Assembly: GCF_021730395.1 (NCBI RefSeq)
Contig: NC_069367.1
Coordinates: 11,158,501 to 11,222,500, forward strand
Origin: Mercenaria mercenaria
Taxonomy: Eukaryota; Mollusca; Bivalvia; Venerida; Veneridae
DNA: 64,000 nucleotides
Reading direction: 5' to 3'
Position numbers and translations under genes: made by a program. Each line of letters opens with the position of its first letter. Positions within the stretch are counted from its first letter, which is position 1. The notes beneath the pieces are model-generated. The model was given only the letters and a program-made list of their open reading frames with translations, did no database searches and had not been told where the DNA came from. Positions 12,325-25,559 of the stretch are shown here, in pieces.

Positions 12325-15300
12325 ATGAGGTTTTAAGCTCACCATTGGTGTTTTTGCCACTGACCGTTCCAAGGCGGTGCCCCCCTGTATTTCTTTATTT
12401 GTTGGTTTTGTCCTCGTGTGTTTGCTATATATGTGTGTGTTAGAAGTGTGCACATCTGCGTGCTGCGAATTTCGTTTCGGGGAGGCTGCGTTTTTGGAAC
12501 GTGGCATTTCCTGTTTGATATTTATCCGTGTTTTTTTAGAGGATTCTTTATCGTATTTTCAAATTGAACGTCAAACTAAATCAATATAGCATTTTATAGT
12601 CAAAACAAGTTGTTTACACTTTCTGTATTATTAAGCAATGCCAAATGTATTTATTAGAGACTTGTGTGCATGGTGTGTAATATCTGTAATCCTGTGTAAT
12701 GGACATGCCCGAGTCGATTAACATGGGTGGAAAAGGCCAGAGAAATGATATGTATTTATCAGGACCAATATACTTGGCACAGCATGATGTTTTGTAGGTA
12801 ATTCAGGATAATCTGTGCCATCTAGATATCAGAAATTATTTTTTACAGTTTTACTTCCTATTTTGTTACTTATCAGCCCAGTGCACATATGCTGAACATA
12901 GCCCGCTCATAAAAACGATACACACCGTTGATATATATAAGCAATAATGTAACAACAGATTATATGTTTTAACTGCGACAAGTGTTTGGTGCACGAAGTG
13001 CAAGGTATTGCATTTCAGGCCGTATGTGTATTGCATTTTCCGTATGCCTTGTATGCCTTGTAAGTGATTATTTATTTTGTAATAGCTTGAGTGTTTCAAT
13101 GACAGTATGTTTCAATGTATGACCAAAGCTCAACTGCGAATATATGTTTAGAAATTATGTTATACAATTTGAACAATTTCATTTTTTTTTAAAAATGAGT
13201 TTTATCTTAACTGATGTTTGAATTGCATGTTAACATGATTAGCCATTTCACTTATAAACTATTAAATCTATATATAGATATAAACCTATAAATAGATATT
13301 TAATATCGTTGAATGTTTTGACCTTGTTTAAGGAAGATAAAGAAAATGTTTGTTAAGGACTATACGTTTTCCTCATCAAGTGAACATTTAAAAAAAAGTA
13401 TTGACTTCCTGTTTTTTTCATGTCGGGACTCTAAAGTGGGAGCTGACTTAGATCATGCTTTGAACTGGTTGTTTCGCATGTCTATTTCAATACACCATCT
13501 TCGTATATTGAATATGAAAATCTTCATTTAAAATATTATGTTTAGAATCAAGCATGATTTCTTAACAACTTTTCAAATAGTCTCTTTAAGTTTGTTAGGT
13601 GGTTGTGTGAAAAAGTGTCTGAATGCTACAAATCAAATCTTTTTGACAAGCGTCCGAGTTTTATTGGAATTTCCTTTGACAGTACATAAAAGCAAAGACA
13701 TAGATACAGCAATGTTTAAAGAACGCCCAACAACCACACCTTCCCATCCCCACACACGAACATATACGTACCACCACCACCCCTATCAATGAAATCCTAC
13801 ATTTCAGTACGTATCTATGAGAAAAGCCTTGCAATATACAGACAAAGACATAAGCAACAAAGGCAAATCAAACAAAGAAAGAAATAAACAGGACCCTGCA
13901 TTCGAACGGTAATTGTAAAGAAACCTCCACAGGAGAATGGTTAAGAGTTGGTGCACCAAACCTCACTCTCACTCCTCAGCATGTTCTAAGGTAACTGTAT
14001 GTATGTCTCGTATGTTGTATAAAATTTTCACGAATCGCCTTTAAGGACCATTCTCTCAAAGATTTTTACTGTTCTAAACTTTATGATAGGCCAATAGTAT
14101 AAAACAAACTCAAAGTCATGGCTTCTTACTTTACTTAAAGGTAACCAAGGAAATGTATCTTTCATTTGTACAGAGCGGAGGTCAGCATTTTCACACCAAT
14201 ACCATTCCTATGTTGTGATAATAGCAACATTTAAAGATAAACTAAAACAGTATCATCAGGTACAAAATGTATATCGGCATTTAAACAATTTACAAAATAT
14301 ATACGCTTTACTATTAGCTGGCCACAATGAACTATTTCATAGGACGTTATCAAATGTCTACTTTATATCGACGGCTGCACATTACAGAATAACACTTTTA
14401 GAAAAATCAATTGTGACGCCGGATAGAATGGAGAATGATTAGTTTATCGCGAAGCGCCAATAATTACATAAGCTGTTCTGGTATTGATCCAACATATTTG
14501 AGTCTCATTTCGGCATAAGAGTATTCAAACATTCATACTTTGATGTTTTCCGTATGATATGAAATACATGTATAGGGCAGACTTTGTGTTTTTGAGAAAG
14601 TAAGACTTGTTTAGTAGTCTGTTATAATATTATACATCTTTTTTCCAAATTATGCTTTAGTTTTCTTAAAGCATTGAAGGTATATCAATAACTGAAAAAT
14701 GCGGATTTATATATGCCAAATTTTATCATGAAATTTTCACTGAAATTTTTATTTTACCCTAGCTAAGTGTTTCACATTGACATTATTCGACTTGCCTAGT
14801 GTATGATGTTTAGTTTGTGATGCGTGACTCCGTTTGATAAGCTTATAAATTATATTTGTAATGTTTTTAAAATCCGTCCAAGTTATCATGTGCCATTGCT
14901 CGAGTCAAATTGCCGAAGCAGCAAGAATTCTAGAATTTATACGAGAAACGTATGTCTGTTTTTTCGGAAGCTTAATCGAGATAATAATTAAATAATTGAT
15001 GTCATACTGTTCCCGTGTTGCAAACAATAGCTGTAGATATGTAAATAGATAGACTCCATCTTAGATACTAGCATGATTCAGACTGATCGTAATGCAAATA
15101 CAGCCATGATATGAATTTCTCGTAAAAACAATCAATAGAATTCGCGTTAGGTAGTAACCATCATCCTGCGCATGCATTTAGAGAGGAAGACCAATGTTCT
15201 TCTGATTTATAATGACAAGCTCGAAATTCCTAAGATAGTAAAATAACCATCAACATTCTACAAACTAGATGGAAGCCCGGCACATGATGAAATTTAAGAG

Positions 15301-15489
15301 CCATGACTGGATCATATATTACTTCTGCCATTGTCAGCATAATTTAGGATAATATCAAAAGTAGCTGCGGTTCAAAAAGGTTAGAATAGTTTTTATTTAA
15401 GGTAGAAGTAGTCTTAGATTTAAGTATTCAGTTTAAGTATAACCTTCAGAATAATTCAGAGAAGAATCATTGGAAGTTTTGAACACAGT

Positions 15490-16473
15490 GAATAAAATCA
15501 GAGTCACAACCGCCAAGCTAATTATCCAGGTTCACACACCACAGAGGAGAAAACCCAGTCACACACCGCGAAGCTGAATATCCAGGTTCACACACCACAG
15601 AGGAGAAAACCCAGAGTCACACACCACCAAGCTGATTATCCAGGGTCACACACCACCAAGCACGGAACCTAGAGTCACACACCACCAAGCTGATTATCCA
15701 GGGTCACACACCACCAAGCACGGAACCTAGAGTTACACACCGCCAGGTTGATTATCCAGGGTCACACACCACCAAGCACGGAACCTAGAGTTACACACCG
15801 CCATGCTGATTATCTAGGGTCACACACCACCAAACACGGAACCTAGAGTCACACACCGCCATGCTGATTAGCCAGGGTCTCACACCACCAAGCACGGAAC
15901 CTAGAGTCACACACCGCCATGCTGATAATCCAGGGTCACACCACCAAGCACAAAACCTAGAGTTACACACCGCCATGCTGATTATCCAGGGTCACACACC
16001 ACCAAGCCAGGAACCCAGAGTTACACACCGCCAAGCTGATTATCCAGGGTCACACACCACCAAGCAAGGAACCCAGAGTTACACACCGCCATGCTGATTA
16101 TCCAGGATCACACACCACCAAGCACGGAACCTAGAATTACAGACCGCCATGCTGATTATCCAGGGTCACACACCACCAAGCACGAACCTAGAGTCACACA
16201 CCGCCATGCTGATTATCCAGGGTCGCACACCACCAAGCACGGAACCTAGAGCCACACACCGCCATGCTGATTATCCAGGGTCACACACCACCAAGCACGA
16301 AACCTAGAGTCACACACCGCCAAGCTGATTATCCAGGGACACACACCACCAAGCACGAAACCTAGAGTCACACATCGCCAAGCTGATTATCCAGGGTCAC
16401 ACACCACCAAGCACGAAACCTAGAGTCACACAACGCCATGCTGATTATCCAGGGACACACACCACCAAGCAGA
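15490..16473 (+). repeat. 58-bp minisatellite array, first part (about 17 units)
   Basis: The head-to-tail unit runs 'gagtcacacaccgccatgct' + gattatcca + 'gggtcacacaccaccaagca' + cggaaccta, 58 bp in all. The two 29-bp halves are themselves related (G-R-GTCACACACCRCC-A...), so the array is a two-step repeat: a 29-mer dimerised to 58, then amplified. The first two units carry a variant half with gaggagaaaaccc. Because 58 is not a multiple of 3, open frames across the array are accidental. The array resumes after a hAT-like insertion. Confidence 0.9.
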
Positions 16474-16481
16474 CAATCCAG

Positions 16482-17340
16482 TAGTGATGGGCCGACTATC
16501 GGAGACAATCGGACAATCATCGCCGTTGCATTCATGATCGTGATCGCCGACTTCACTTTTCCCTGACCGATTAATTACTTGGCACCCCAAACGGATATTT
16601 TAGTTGTTTTTGACCTCTTTTTGTTTGGTATTAACAGTTCTTTGGGGGGCAGTTACGCCAAGGGAAACTACTCTTTTACAAAAATAGCTTCCAACACGTT
16701 TGTTAAACATGTCTCGGAAGAACTCGAGGTCATCTGTGATAACTCAAGCGCCAAAGCTGCTTCAAGACGTCGGAAGGTATTTGGCTTTCATAAATTAAGC
16801 CGGGGAAACTATCATCCTAAACTCATTAGTACGGCAGTATGCAAAGCATGTTGTAAGACTTACACAAACAAAAGTATTCTTAATTTTTAATTTTGTGCGA
16901 TTGAAAAAATTGCTAGAAGTTAACTAAGAATTAATAAATTGATATTACTGTTTTGCTAAATTCCAAATAATTTTTAATTCAATAACACAATATCACTGGA
17001 TTAATACTGTCTGTCTGGACCCTGGTGAACTTTAGAAGAGTACCTGATTTGAAGTTTATTGTTTTTCACAAATAATGTACTTTTCACGCTGTTAACTTAA
17101 ATTTGTGTTTGCATATAAGATACAATAGAAACAGGATATTTAATCATTTCTGAAGTACTTCACATATAATAACGATATAAAACATACATGGTGTATGTTT
17201 ATAACCAAGTTAAAGGTGAACTTATAGATATACAACTAAAATAAATGATTATTCGATTATGTCCGATTAATCGCATCGGTTGGGTTGTCCGATTATGCCG
17301 ATTAATCGGTTGGCAAATCTAACAGATTTGCCCATCACTA
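16482..17340. mobile_element. Non-autonomous hAT-like DNA transposon (859 bp)
   Basis: Terminal inverted repeats TAGTGATGGGC (left) and GCCCATCACTA (right) are flanked by 8-bp direct repeats, caatccag (16474-16481) and caatctag (17341-17348), differing by one base. An 8-bp duplication and a TAGTGATGGGC-type end fit the hAT superfamily. The element sits inside the 58-bp minisatellite, splitting it. Sub-terminal sequence is rich in cgattaatcgg-type palindromes, as hAT ends often are. It carries a short remnant of a BED-type zinc finger (16579-16890). Confidence 0.82.
16579..16890 (+). pseudogene. Remnant of hAT transposase BED zinc finger
   Basis: A 103-codon frame inside the hAT-like element. 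Residues about 64-95 (RRRKVFGFHK...AVCKACCKTY) resemble the start of a BED zinc finger as found at the N-terminus of hAT transposases and ZBED proteins: an aromatic V-F-G-F stretch, then A-V-C-x2-C. The following His/His-or-Cys pair and all of the catalytic RNase-H-like domain are missing; the frame ends soon after the second Cys. The first 50 residues are not recognisable. It cannot encode a working transposase. Confidence 0.5.
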
Positions 17341-17500
17341 CAATCTAGAGTCACACACCGCCAAGCTGAATATCCAGGGTCACACATCAACAAGCAGACA
17401 ATCTAGTCACACACCGCCAAGCTGATTATCCAGGGTCACACACCACCAAGCAGTCAATCTAGAGTCACTCGCCGCCAAGCAGACAACCTAGAGCAGTTCA
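17341..17500 (+). repeat. 58-bp minisatellite array, remainder
   Basis: Continuation of the array beyond the hAT-like insertion: about three more degenerate units, with the cggaaccta end replaced by a cagacaatcta variant shared with the last unit before the insertion. Confidence 0.85.
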
Positions 17501-20500
17501 TCCAGAGACAAACAGACACCATTTTGAGAACAAATATAGCTGACGAAGCCCGAAAGTTGGTCCTAGATAACACAAAACCGTCGGCTTTACCCACTGCATC
17601 ACGGCTAATAACACACAATGTAAATGCATGTGCCGCTGGCGATCGGGAATGTGTTTGTTTACCGCATGTACTAACACTATGATATTTCGTCATCAGTCTT
17701 TGGAATTCTACAATCATGTACATGACCTATATTCTATGACATTCCAGAAGAAAGCCTGCAAGACAGACACTGTAGACAATATTGAAGAAAACTAGAAGAG
17801 TGAAAAAGTGATAAATAATTCACAGTTAAAGTAATAGGAAAGAAAGCAAACACAACTCCAGCACGCTTTGAAATGTCAGAGGATCAATACCACTAAAGTG
17901 ATTACAAGTTGGATCTGAGAACATGCGGCACGGGTTTATATCTGATACGTTTGTCACATTATAACTACAATGTCGACAGGAGGCAACATTTTACAGTGGA
18001 CCGAAATTTTTGTCCAGCTTTATGTTGCCCAATTAGACCTGATTTTACTCTCCTTAGCTCTTGCCATACATGAACTTACCCTAGCTTTTGCAATGTTACA
18101 TCTTTTAATTGATTAACAGTTCCTTCGATCTCTTCTGTTAAGAAAAAATGTCGAATATTTAATTTAATTTTTCTTTCATTTTGATTATCGTTGGTAATTT
18201 CCATTTTAGATGATACTATAAATTCATCTTAGGCACAAAGTAAGATATGACTCATAAACACACTTATTTAAAGACTGTATTATATTATGTGTAACTCGTT
18301 TTAATTTTCACACATCACACGGTCGTTATCAAAATATGAATAGCGACCTATCTCGACTTGTTGGCAACTTAAATTAATGTTAACTCTTGCTACACCTACA
18401 GAATTATGTTGAGAAGAGTTGTCTTTCTTCTAAGATAGGATTTCTTATTACGCGTAATATGTTAAACTGAACTATTCAGAAGGACAGATAGTATAAGTAA
18501 GGTTTTATATCGGTCGGATTTATTTCAGATTTAAGTATTTGATGTTTACAAAGGATGTATTGGTCTCGGGACAATGCGTTTATTCTTACAATTCCAATGA
18601 CAAAGTTGATAACTAACTCAATCACTTTTGGTTGAAACGTTTCTTACAAACATTATGACGACCAGTAGCACCGCTATTTCTGTTGAATATAAATGAATGA
18701 TACTTTAACACGAAATAGGTCATGATCACCTAAACGCAAATACTAGCATTATACATAGGCGTTTTAGTTCACAAAAGCACAAATACATCGTCTGTTGTCC
18801 TTCCGTCCATCCTTCTGTTGAATATTTTCTTTCTTTTTCTTATTTTTTTTTCTTTTATCCAATCAAAACTATTTTAATTTTTCGGCATACAGTAGTAAAT
18901 AAATTTGCTATATGCTCCATATAAAATCAACAATATTCTGAGGGCTGTAACACATAGCCAGGCCTATTTTAAAAAGGAATTACTAGCCTTATGCTCTTAA
19001 ATGACCTATAAACCACAAAAAGACCAAGAAAAGTAGAGATGATGTATCTTCTAAGAGAATTTTTTGTCTGACAGGTCAACACTATGGAATATCTTCCAAA
19101 CTGTCAGCAAAAATTTGGGTATGAACACATGAGTTACATTTCTATAGATACAATACATGTCCTTGAAAATGCACTCAAAAATGTCAAGTATGGGTTCACA
19201 ATGAAATAAAAACAGGAACTGTCTTGCATAAATATGAAAATGACACTTTAACTGGAAAAAATGATGATATTTTTCTTTTCACCAGACTGCTGGTTCGATT
19301 TTCAAATTATATCACAGAAATGTCGGTTGACTTTTTCCGCTTCGTCAAAAATACGTGGCCGCCAGAGCTAGAATACTTAATCTTGAAACGCAATCCTCGC
19401 TTGAGCCACTGGTCTGATTTTAAAATACATTTCACAGAAAAGTTTGTAAGGTAATCTATCATATTCGTTAAAGCCATCTTAATTTGTAAACAACATGACT
19501 GCAGGGGTGGGGCTAGCTTTTCTAGCTAATTCATGTCTGGAACAGCTCATCTGATTTCAAAATAATTGCACACGATTGTTTCTTGAGTGAGCCATATGTG
19601 TTTTAAACCTGTTTGGTCTGTAAAACTTTGGTGAGCGATTTATCACAATCGTGGCCGTCTTGTTTCAATAAGCTCGGATATCACCATGACGGCATCGTAC
19701 TTCGTACCATGCGAAGATTTACATTGAAATAGTCATGTTTGTTTTTTTAAAATACATGTCGTTGTGTAAATCTTTCACCGTGAATTTATATGCTATTGGT
19801 TGATGGTTTAATTGTTGAACGCAGGAAGAAAATACATTCAAGCACGTAATTATGAATCTATACAAGTGCATGAAATATTGAAAGTGTTTCCTTAATATGA
19901 GACATGTTTGTTTACTTCTAGAGGAAGATAAGTACGCAAAGAAGATGCTGAAGTCGGTGCGGAGGTATCTATAGGCATTAGGCGTGCTATACTCCAAAAT
20001 GATTTTTGGACATATTCACTGATTATTGATCTCGTTGAATTATTAGCATTTGGTCAGATAGAGAAAACCTGATCAGTATGGGCAATTTCTTTTCTTCTGT
20101 TTTAATACTGAAAAATTAAAAAAAACATATTCACCGTTTAGCTTGAATCCACGTAAAATATGACACTGGAGATTTCTGTAATAATACAGAAAATATAGTC
20201 AGATAAAGAACTGTGTGTAGCCTCATTATACATGTCTACCATCTGTTAATACTGGTAAAGCTGTCATTTCGTGACTCTAAGGAAGAAACATGCATAGGAA
20301 GAGAGAGGTGCGTTCCAACGTGTCATGTCTCAACGGTAACATTGACAAAATCTCATCGAGAATTGTTGCTGTGTTGATCCGTGTGACCTCGTTGATTCAA
20401 TTATTATGTGAAATAAATCGTTGATTCTATATTTCCTGCGGGTAAAAGGGTGATTATGATATCAGTTAACTGTTAACTCTATCATTTTTGAAATTGAACG

Positions 20501-20630
20501 AACCAAATACGATGGAATCAGGGGTTTTAATCAATAAAGTCAGCTTACGGGTGAATATCATTCGCTTTTTGAACCCTTAACTTCAGAAATGAAGACCAGC
20601 TAGTGTTATATTATGTCTCCAAGAATTTTG
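17501..20630. other. Intergenic, one unassigned open frame
   Basis: A plus-strand stretch at about 17466-17681 is open for about 70 codons without an early Met (…DEARKLVLDNTKPSALP…CAAGDRECVCLPHV) and may be chance or a lone exon. Nothing else gene-like was seen. AT-rich simple sequence predominates. Confidence 0.4.
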
Positions 20631-20639
20631 ATGCCACAT

Positions 20640-20905
20640 AGACGATAACGCCCACCCTGTGCAAATATGCACCGTAGAAATATACTTCTTGTATAAATAT
20701 ATAATGTAAAAGAATAACACCCTTCCTGTATAAGTGTACAATATGAAATTATAACACTTCCCCTGTATAAATGTGCAATGTAAAACAATTACAACCCATC
20801 CCCCCCCCCCTCCCACACCCTCCCCATCTTACAAATATACGATGCAAAGCAATATTATCTTCCCTGTATAAAATGTACAATGGAAAACAACGATATTCTC
20901 GATGT
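20640..20905 (+). repeat. Degenerate minisatellite, about 50-bp unit
   Basis: Words such as cctgtataaatgtgcaatgtaaaacaa recur about five times (near 20690, 20730, 20762, 20835 and 20865), separated by acaccc/cttcc blocks. A C-tract at about 20799-20812 interrupts the series. Overlapping short open frames on the minus strand reflect the repeat. Confidence 0.6.
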
Positions 20906-22348
20906 ATTAATACTCAGTACATATTTGTGAAAAGCCAGTAACGCTCTAGAAACATCAAAGAATGGCAGGTAATGAAGGGTATCATAAAATATAGGACCAT
21001 ATTCTAAATGTATTTTAGCTCAGACTGACCTTCGGCCTTTTTGAAGATGATACTTGTTATACTTGAAGGGGTCAATGTACATCAAGTAGGTGTTCTATTT
21101 TTTACACTGTTTGAAACAATGCTTTTAACAATAGATGATTAATTGTAGGAAAACTACCATGAAAGCGTAGATAAGTATTTTCTTCCTGTAGTTGTTTTAA
21201 TAATTGTTTCGAAACTTCTGTTATAATAGTGTATCGATTGAAAATAGTTTCCCTGAAACGTGATCAATCGCAGTACGAAACAGAATGTAAAGGTTTTATG
21301 CATATACGACTGTCGTCAGTAAATGTAAATCGATTGTGTCTTGTCACATTATCTCTTAAAGTCTTAAAATATATAAAATCTGAAACAAGCCAGTTTTCCT
21401 AGCACGAAATTTAGTGCTTAACGTTTGGTCTTCATTAGTGACTGTGACCCTTGATAGGCATATCTAATATAAAAACTGGTCAGCCCGGTGTGACAGGGCG
21501 GGGTATCATGCCACGTGTCTACGGCGTGATATTCCAGTAAGGCAGCAATATAAAGTTGCGCATTGTGTCTACTGCTACAAGGAGATATCGTTGTTCATAT
21601 TGTTGTAAAAGACGATAAACCCGAACACACATACGCACGCACGCACACACAAGTATAGAAATAGGATTCTGCAAGTAAAGTTTAACCAGCCTCATCGACC
21701 ACCTGTATTCAGTAGATACTTGCCTTAAGCAGCCAGTGAACCAGCTTCCAAAACGATGTAACTCATTGCAGAGTTGGAGTGGTCTTCTGCGCATGCCCGA
21801 AAGTGATTATCAATTGTAGCGCACGGCAAAAATATACATATTTTTGCATGTCCGCACGCATTTAGTGTACAATATGCATAAAATACTGACTAAAGGTTAG
21901 GGTTAGTATCACCATGGTTACAAAATATATACATTTAAGATAGTTTTCGTTCAAATTTAGTTAATCCGGTATGTACCGGAGTCTGTAATATATACCGGCG
22001 CTCCAAGTCTGCATTGAGTCACAGTCCTTCCAAAATACACTATTTACTCTATTTTGTACTTCTCTTAAGCAGACACATGCCTTACAAAGCCACCTGCTTT
22101 AAGCATCAGATGCCTTAAATAGTTACCTGTCTTAACCAGCTGTATGCCTTTTTTGTTACTGCTCCCTTCGCGTTTTGCTTAAAACAAGTTTGACCGTTTT
22201 CATGAAAAGACGACTGTTCCTCAAACGTAATGTGTATCTTGTGGACCAGACACAGACAAAGAATTACAAGACACCTGTCTTTTGATATCAATTGTGCCAG
22301 GTAATGTAGATATAGACATAGACTAGAAGAGGCAAGGCTTGTTGTTAT
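20906..22348. other. Intergenic, no gene recognised
   Basis: Contains a short CA/CG dinucleotide-type run (acacatacgcacgcacgcac) near 21630-21650 and a stray gttagggttag at 21895-21906. No coding domains. Confidence 0.4.
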
Positions 22349-22500
22349 TATGTTCTCGTCCTTTGGGATCATTGAGTTCATTCAATACATGTGTAATAGA
22401 GTTCCGCTTAAGCCGGTGTTAGGGGTCGTGAGGGGTGTTACACTCAGTCAAACCGAATTTGCTATTATTTTGCTTGTTTGCATTCTATGCTTCCAAAGGA
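22349..22500 (+). repeat. Dispersed repeat, copy 2 of 3
   Basis: Close to 30271-30440: both run gtcctttgggatcat-gag-ccattcaa, then tgtgtaatagagttcc, cttaagccggtg, and gcattctatgcttccaaa. The resulting open frames (…CNRVPLKPVLG…) are shared only because the DNA repeat is shared. Confidence 0.75.
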
Positions 22501-23185
22501 GGATTGTCTTACAGATAAAATTGTTATTTATGACGAAAACCATGCCGATATCAACATATAGTTTGTATATGCACTGTGATCAGTAAATACAAAAATATTG
22601 GTTCACATTTTAACGATAATGATTATAAATATGGCTTCTTTCAATTTACTCCTCGTTATAATGTTATTGATTGTGCATGTACAGTTTTGTACAGAATTCA
22701 TATTATTATTCTTACAAATGTATGCATTTACCTTCAAATGTGTATAATTTTATGTAAAATATGTATTCTTGCTGACCTTGTATTTGATTGTATCATGTTA
22801 TATGGCCGAGTAACATAATGCCCAAGTCTAAAATAAGATTTCGGTTCTGTTCTATTATGTTTTAAAGTAAATACTGTTTAACTTCTGTATTATGTAAATC
22901 ATAGATGCTAATATGGCATTCGTGCACAGACGATACAGTGACGCTATGGCTATGACGAATACAGTTGAAAACAACGGTCCAGTATATAGGTGAACCAATT
23001 TTGCTGTCATGTCATTGACATCGTAACAAAATCAATTTACAAGCAAAGTGTTTACAAATAAAGCAAGTGTAATCGTGCAATTTGTGTAGTGGACGCATTA
23101 CATAACGGACTTCCGGCCGGGTGGGTGGGTGGACACCATGAACAGTATATTTCTGTGTCTTCCACGACAGTTTTCATATAAAGGT
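22501..23185. other. Intergenic flank of receptor array
   Basis: No gene recognised. Near 23160-23185 the sequence (cagttttcatata...gggacaatgtctattg) begins to match the distal ends of duplicated units B and C, so the array edge may lie here. Confidence 0.4.
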
Positions 23186-23646
23186 ATTAGGGACAATGTC
23201 TATTGTGTATGTATACATTTTAAAGTGAGTAAGTGCACCTGATAAAGTACAAAGAAAATTTAAATATTTTTTTATATATATTTATTTTTGTCGCAAAGCA
23301 AACAAAAGTGTAATACAAAAGCAGCACATTAGACATATCAACCGAGTCAGTTATGAACAAAACAAAAAATCATTCCATGATCCACCCAACATTCCAATGG
23401 CTGCAGTGACATAACATGTTGGCGTACTACTATTTTTATGAAAAGAGCGTACCTACATGTAATCAAATCTTCTTACTGCACTCATATTGCAAAATGTTTT
23501 TCATGCATTTAATTGTATAACACACATTGATACATATATTCTATCAAAGATGTTAATTGATAGCCAAGTGTCAAAGATGTTTTACATATCAATTGACAGC
23601 CAAGAAAGATATTTTTATATATTAATTGATAGCAAAGTTTCATTCT

Positions 23647-24060
23647 GGGGCAGTATTCATAAAGCATCTTAAGTATAAGTTTTGACTTAAGTTGAAGATT
23701 TTACTTAAGTTTGTGGTGATTTCAGCTTAAGTCTAAGTAAAAAACTTAAGTCCTATTCATAAGACAGCTTAAATGTAAGCTACGTAAGAAATGACTTAAG
23801 TCAGAAAACAAAATGGCGTCGTGAGTACGATTTAAGTGTTGTTTTTCAGATAAAAGCACTTTAAACACATTGTGCATGTTGTATCTGTCTGAAATTAATG
23901 TTGTATTTTTTAATGTTTTCGTCCACAATAAAAACCAAGAATTACTTATTAAGTTGTTTTATGAATAACAAATATAAAATAGATTTCTTACTTAAGTAAT
24001 ACTTAAGTAAATAATCAATTTCTTATACTTATACTTAAGATGCTTTATGAATACGGCCCC
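23647..24060. mobile_element. MITE with GGGGC(A/C)GTATTCATAAA ends (414 bp)
   Basis: The left end GGGGCAGTATTCATAAAGC...CTTAAGTATAAG and the right end CTTATACTTAAG...CTTTATGAATACGGCCCC are inverted repeats of about 33 bp. The interior is rich in ACTTAAGT palindromes and has no ORF of note. Units B and C run straight through the corresponding point, showing that the element entered unit A after the duplication. Superfamily is not assigned because the target duplication is unclear. Confidence 0.8.
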
Positions 24061-25123
24061 TGTTCTTCATTTCGCTTTACTAGGAACAGTTGTTTTATAT
24101 CTTTTAACCTAAACATGCTAAAGATCTCTTTTTTGTTTTTTTTTAACTACAATTTCATTTGAAATCGACTATGAATATTTCTGAAAGAAAACTTGATTTT
24201 TAAAAACAAAAATGATCAAAGAAAACGAAAACTATCATTGTATGGTAGTGAACTCCGTCAATAAAATATGTTTAAAAGGTAAATGAATGAGCTGCTTTAA
24301 AAAGTTAATGATTAAATCTTATGTTGGGTATTAGAAAGTTACGTTATCTTACAAAGAGGATATTTCTTTTCGTACTGAATTTTTTAAACGAGCTTAATAA
24401 AATAATAAAATGTGAGGCTTTGTCGAACATCTTATCTATTTTATGGAACTGTTGTAAGAAATTCAACGTGAAAAGGCACAGCTGTATTATTCTATTTATC
24501 ACATTATTATAATGAACATTTCTTCTTTTTTTAAACCGATATTGACAAAATCAATCCAACCAAAGTCTCTTATATTTAAAACTACGAAGATTTATTGCAC
24601 AAATCTAATATAAACATTATGTCATGGCTTTAATCTCACGGCGTCAAACATATGGTAAAATTATGTTGCGAGATAATTTGGAGACTTTTATCTTCAATAA
24701 TGTTCCTTCTATCATATAATATGTTTATAAAATATCAGAGAAAATTATTTCACTTTTTGATTATAAAATTGTAGTATCTCCGGTAGTATAAGCACCATAA
24801 GTGTTTCTCACACATTCAGATCCCAATGATAACCTCTCAAGTTATATTTGAACACATAAACAAATAGATTTAAGGGTCTCGGCACCACTTATCTTGCTTG
24901 ACATCATTCTGGGTACGTGAACGCAGAAAATGAATATATACACATTTAATATTTTGTCCTTCAACAATGTCTCTATCTCTAGAATGTACAAGAATAGCTC
25001 TGGCAAAGGTTTAAGCTATAGTACATTATTGATTTCAGGATGTAAACAGTATAGTGTTGTTTTTATCATTTTCTTTAAAATGTTGTGTTCCTGCGAGAAT
25101 TATATACATACAAAAAGCTTTAT

Positions 25124-25408
25124 GAAAAAGGTAAATGTCTTGTTTATTATAGTGTCACCCCTATTAAAAGGGCCAGCCAGTTTGGCTTATGAGACACCTT
25201 TATTGTGCGTACTACTTACCTCCCAACACCTACCACTATGCCAGGCGCCAGGCGGATAGAAGTCGGTAACCATTCATTTAACTAGCTCGCGGCTCATAAA
25301 CCGGCTTCTTCGGAATGATTCCCATGACAAACATCCCCCGGACAAACGCTCCCCATGGGGCTAGAACCTTCGACCACTGGGCCACGGTGACCGGTTAAAA
25401 CAAAATCT
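25124..25408 (-). mobile_element. tRNA-derived SINE (minus strand, 285 bp)
   Basis: On the minus strand the head reads GTGGCCCAGTGGTCGAAGG (A-box like), closely followed by GGTTCTAGCCCC (B-box like) with the anticodon part missing. Direct repeats CTTTAT (25118-25123 and 25409-25414) flank it. Unit B has the uninterrupted site aagctttatatttctg, so the insertion postdates the duplication. The tail on the plus-left side is A/T-rich. Confidence 0.6.
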
Positions 25409-25559
25409 CTTTATATTTCTGTAGTATTCAATTTGAAAGTCATTCATATTTGCATCCTGGCGAAATGCATTTCTTATATCATATTTTTCTTGTAAATACA
25501 TTAATATATTAATATACATACATATCATATCACTTTCCTTGAAATATAAACGATTACAC

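Larger units (their letters stand above)
10571..15489. other. Long gene-free stretch
   Basis: No coding sequence, tRNA or clear transposon recognised over about 4.9 kb. It holds G-tracts (10948-10965 and 12294-12324), the second copy of a dispersed repeat (11250-11400), and many short AT-rich open frames without domains. Confidence 0.45.

Noticed and set aside
15791-16097. Open frames with repeated peptide units across the 58-bp array
   Set aside because: The unit is not a multiple of three, the frames run on both strands and end at repeat-encoded stops; minisatellite artefact.
21894-21906. Two telomere-like TTAGGG units
   Set aside because: Only two units, no array; chance is sufficient.
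22350-22586. Frames MEFIQYMCNRVPLKPVLG / MESIQHMCNRVPLKPVLG at 22350 and 30288
   Set aside because: Similarity comes from a shared dispersed DNA repeat, also seen in part at 10399-10570, where no such frame exists.
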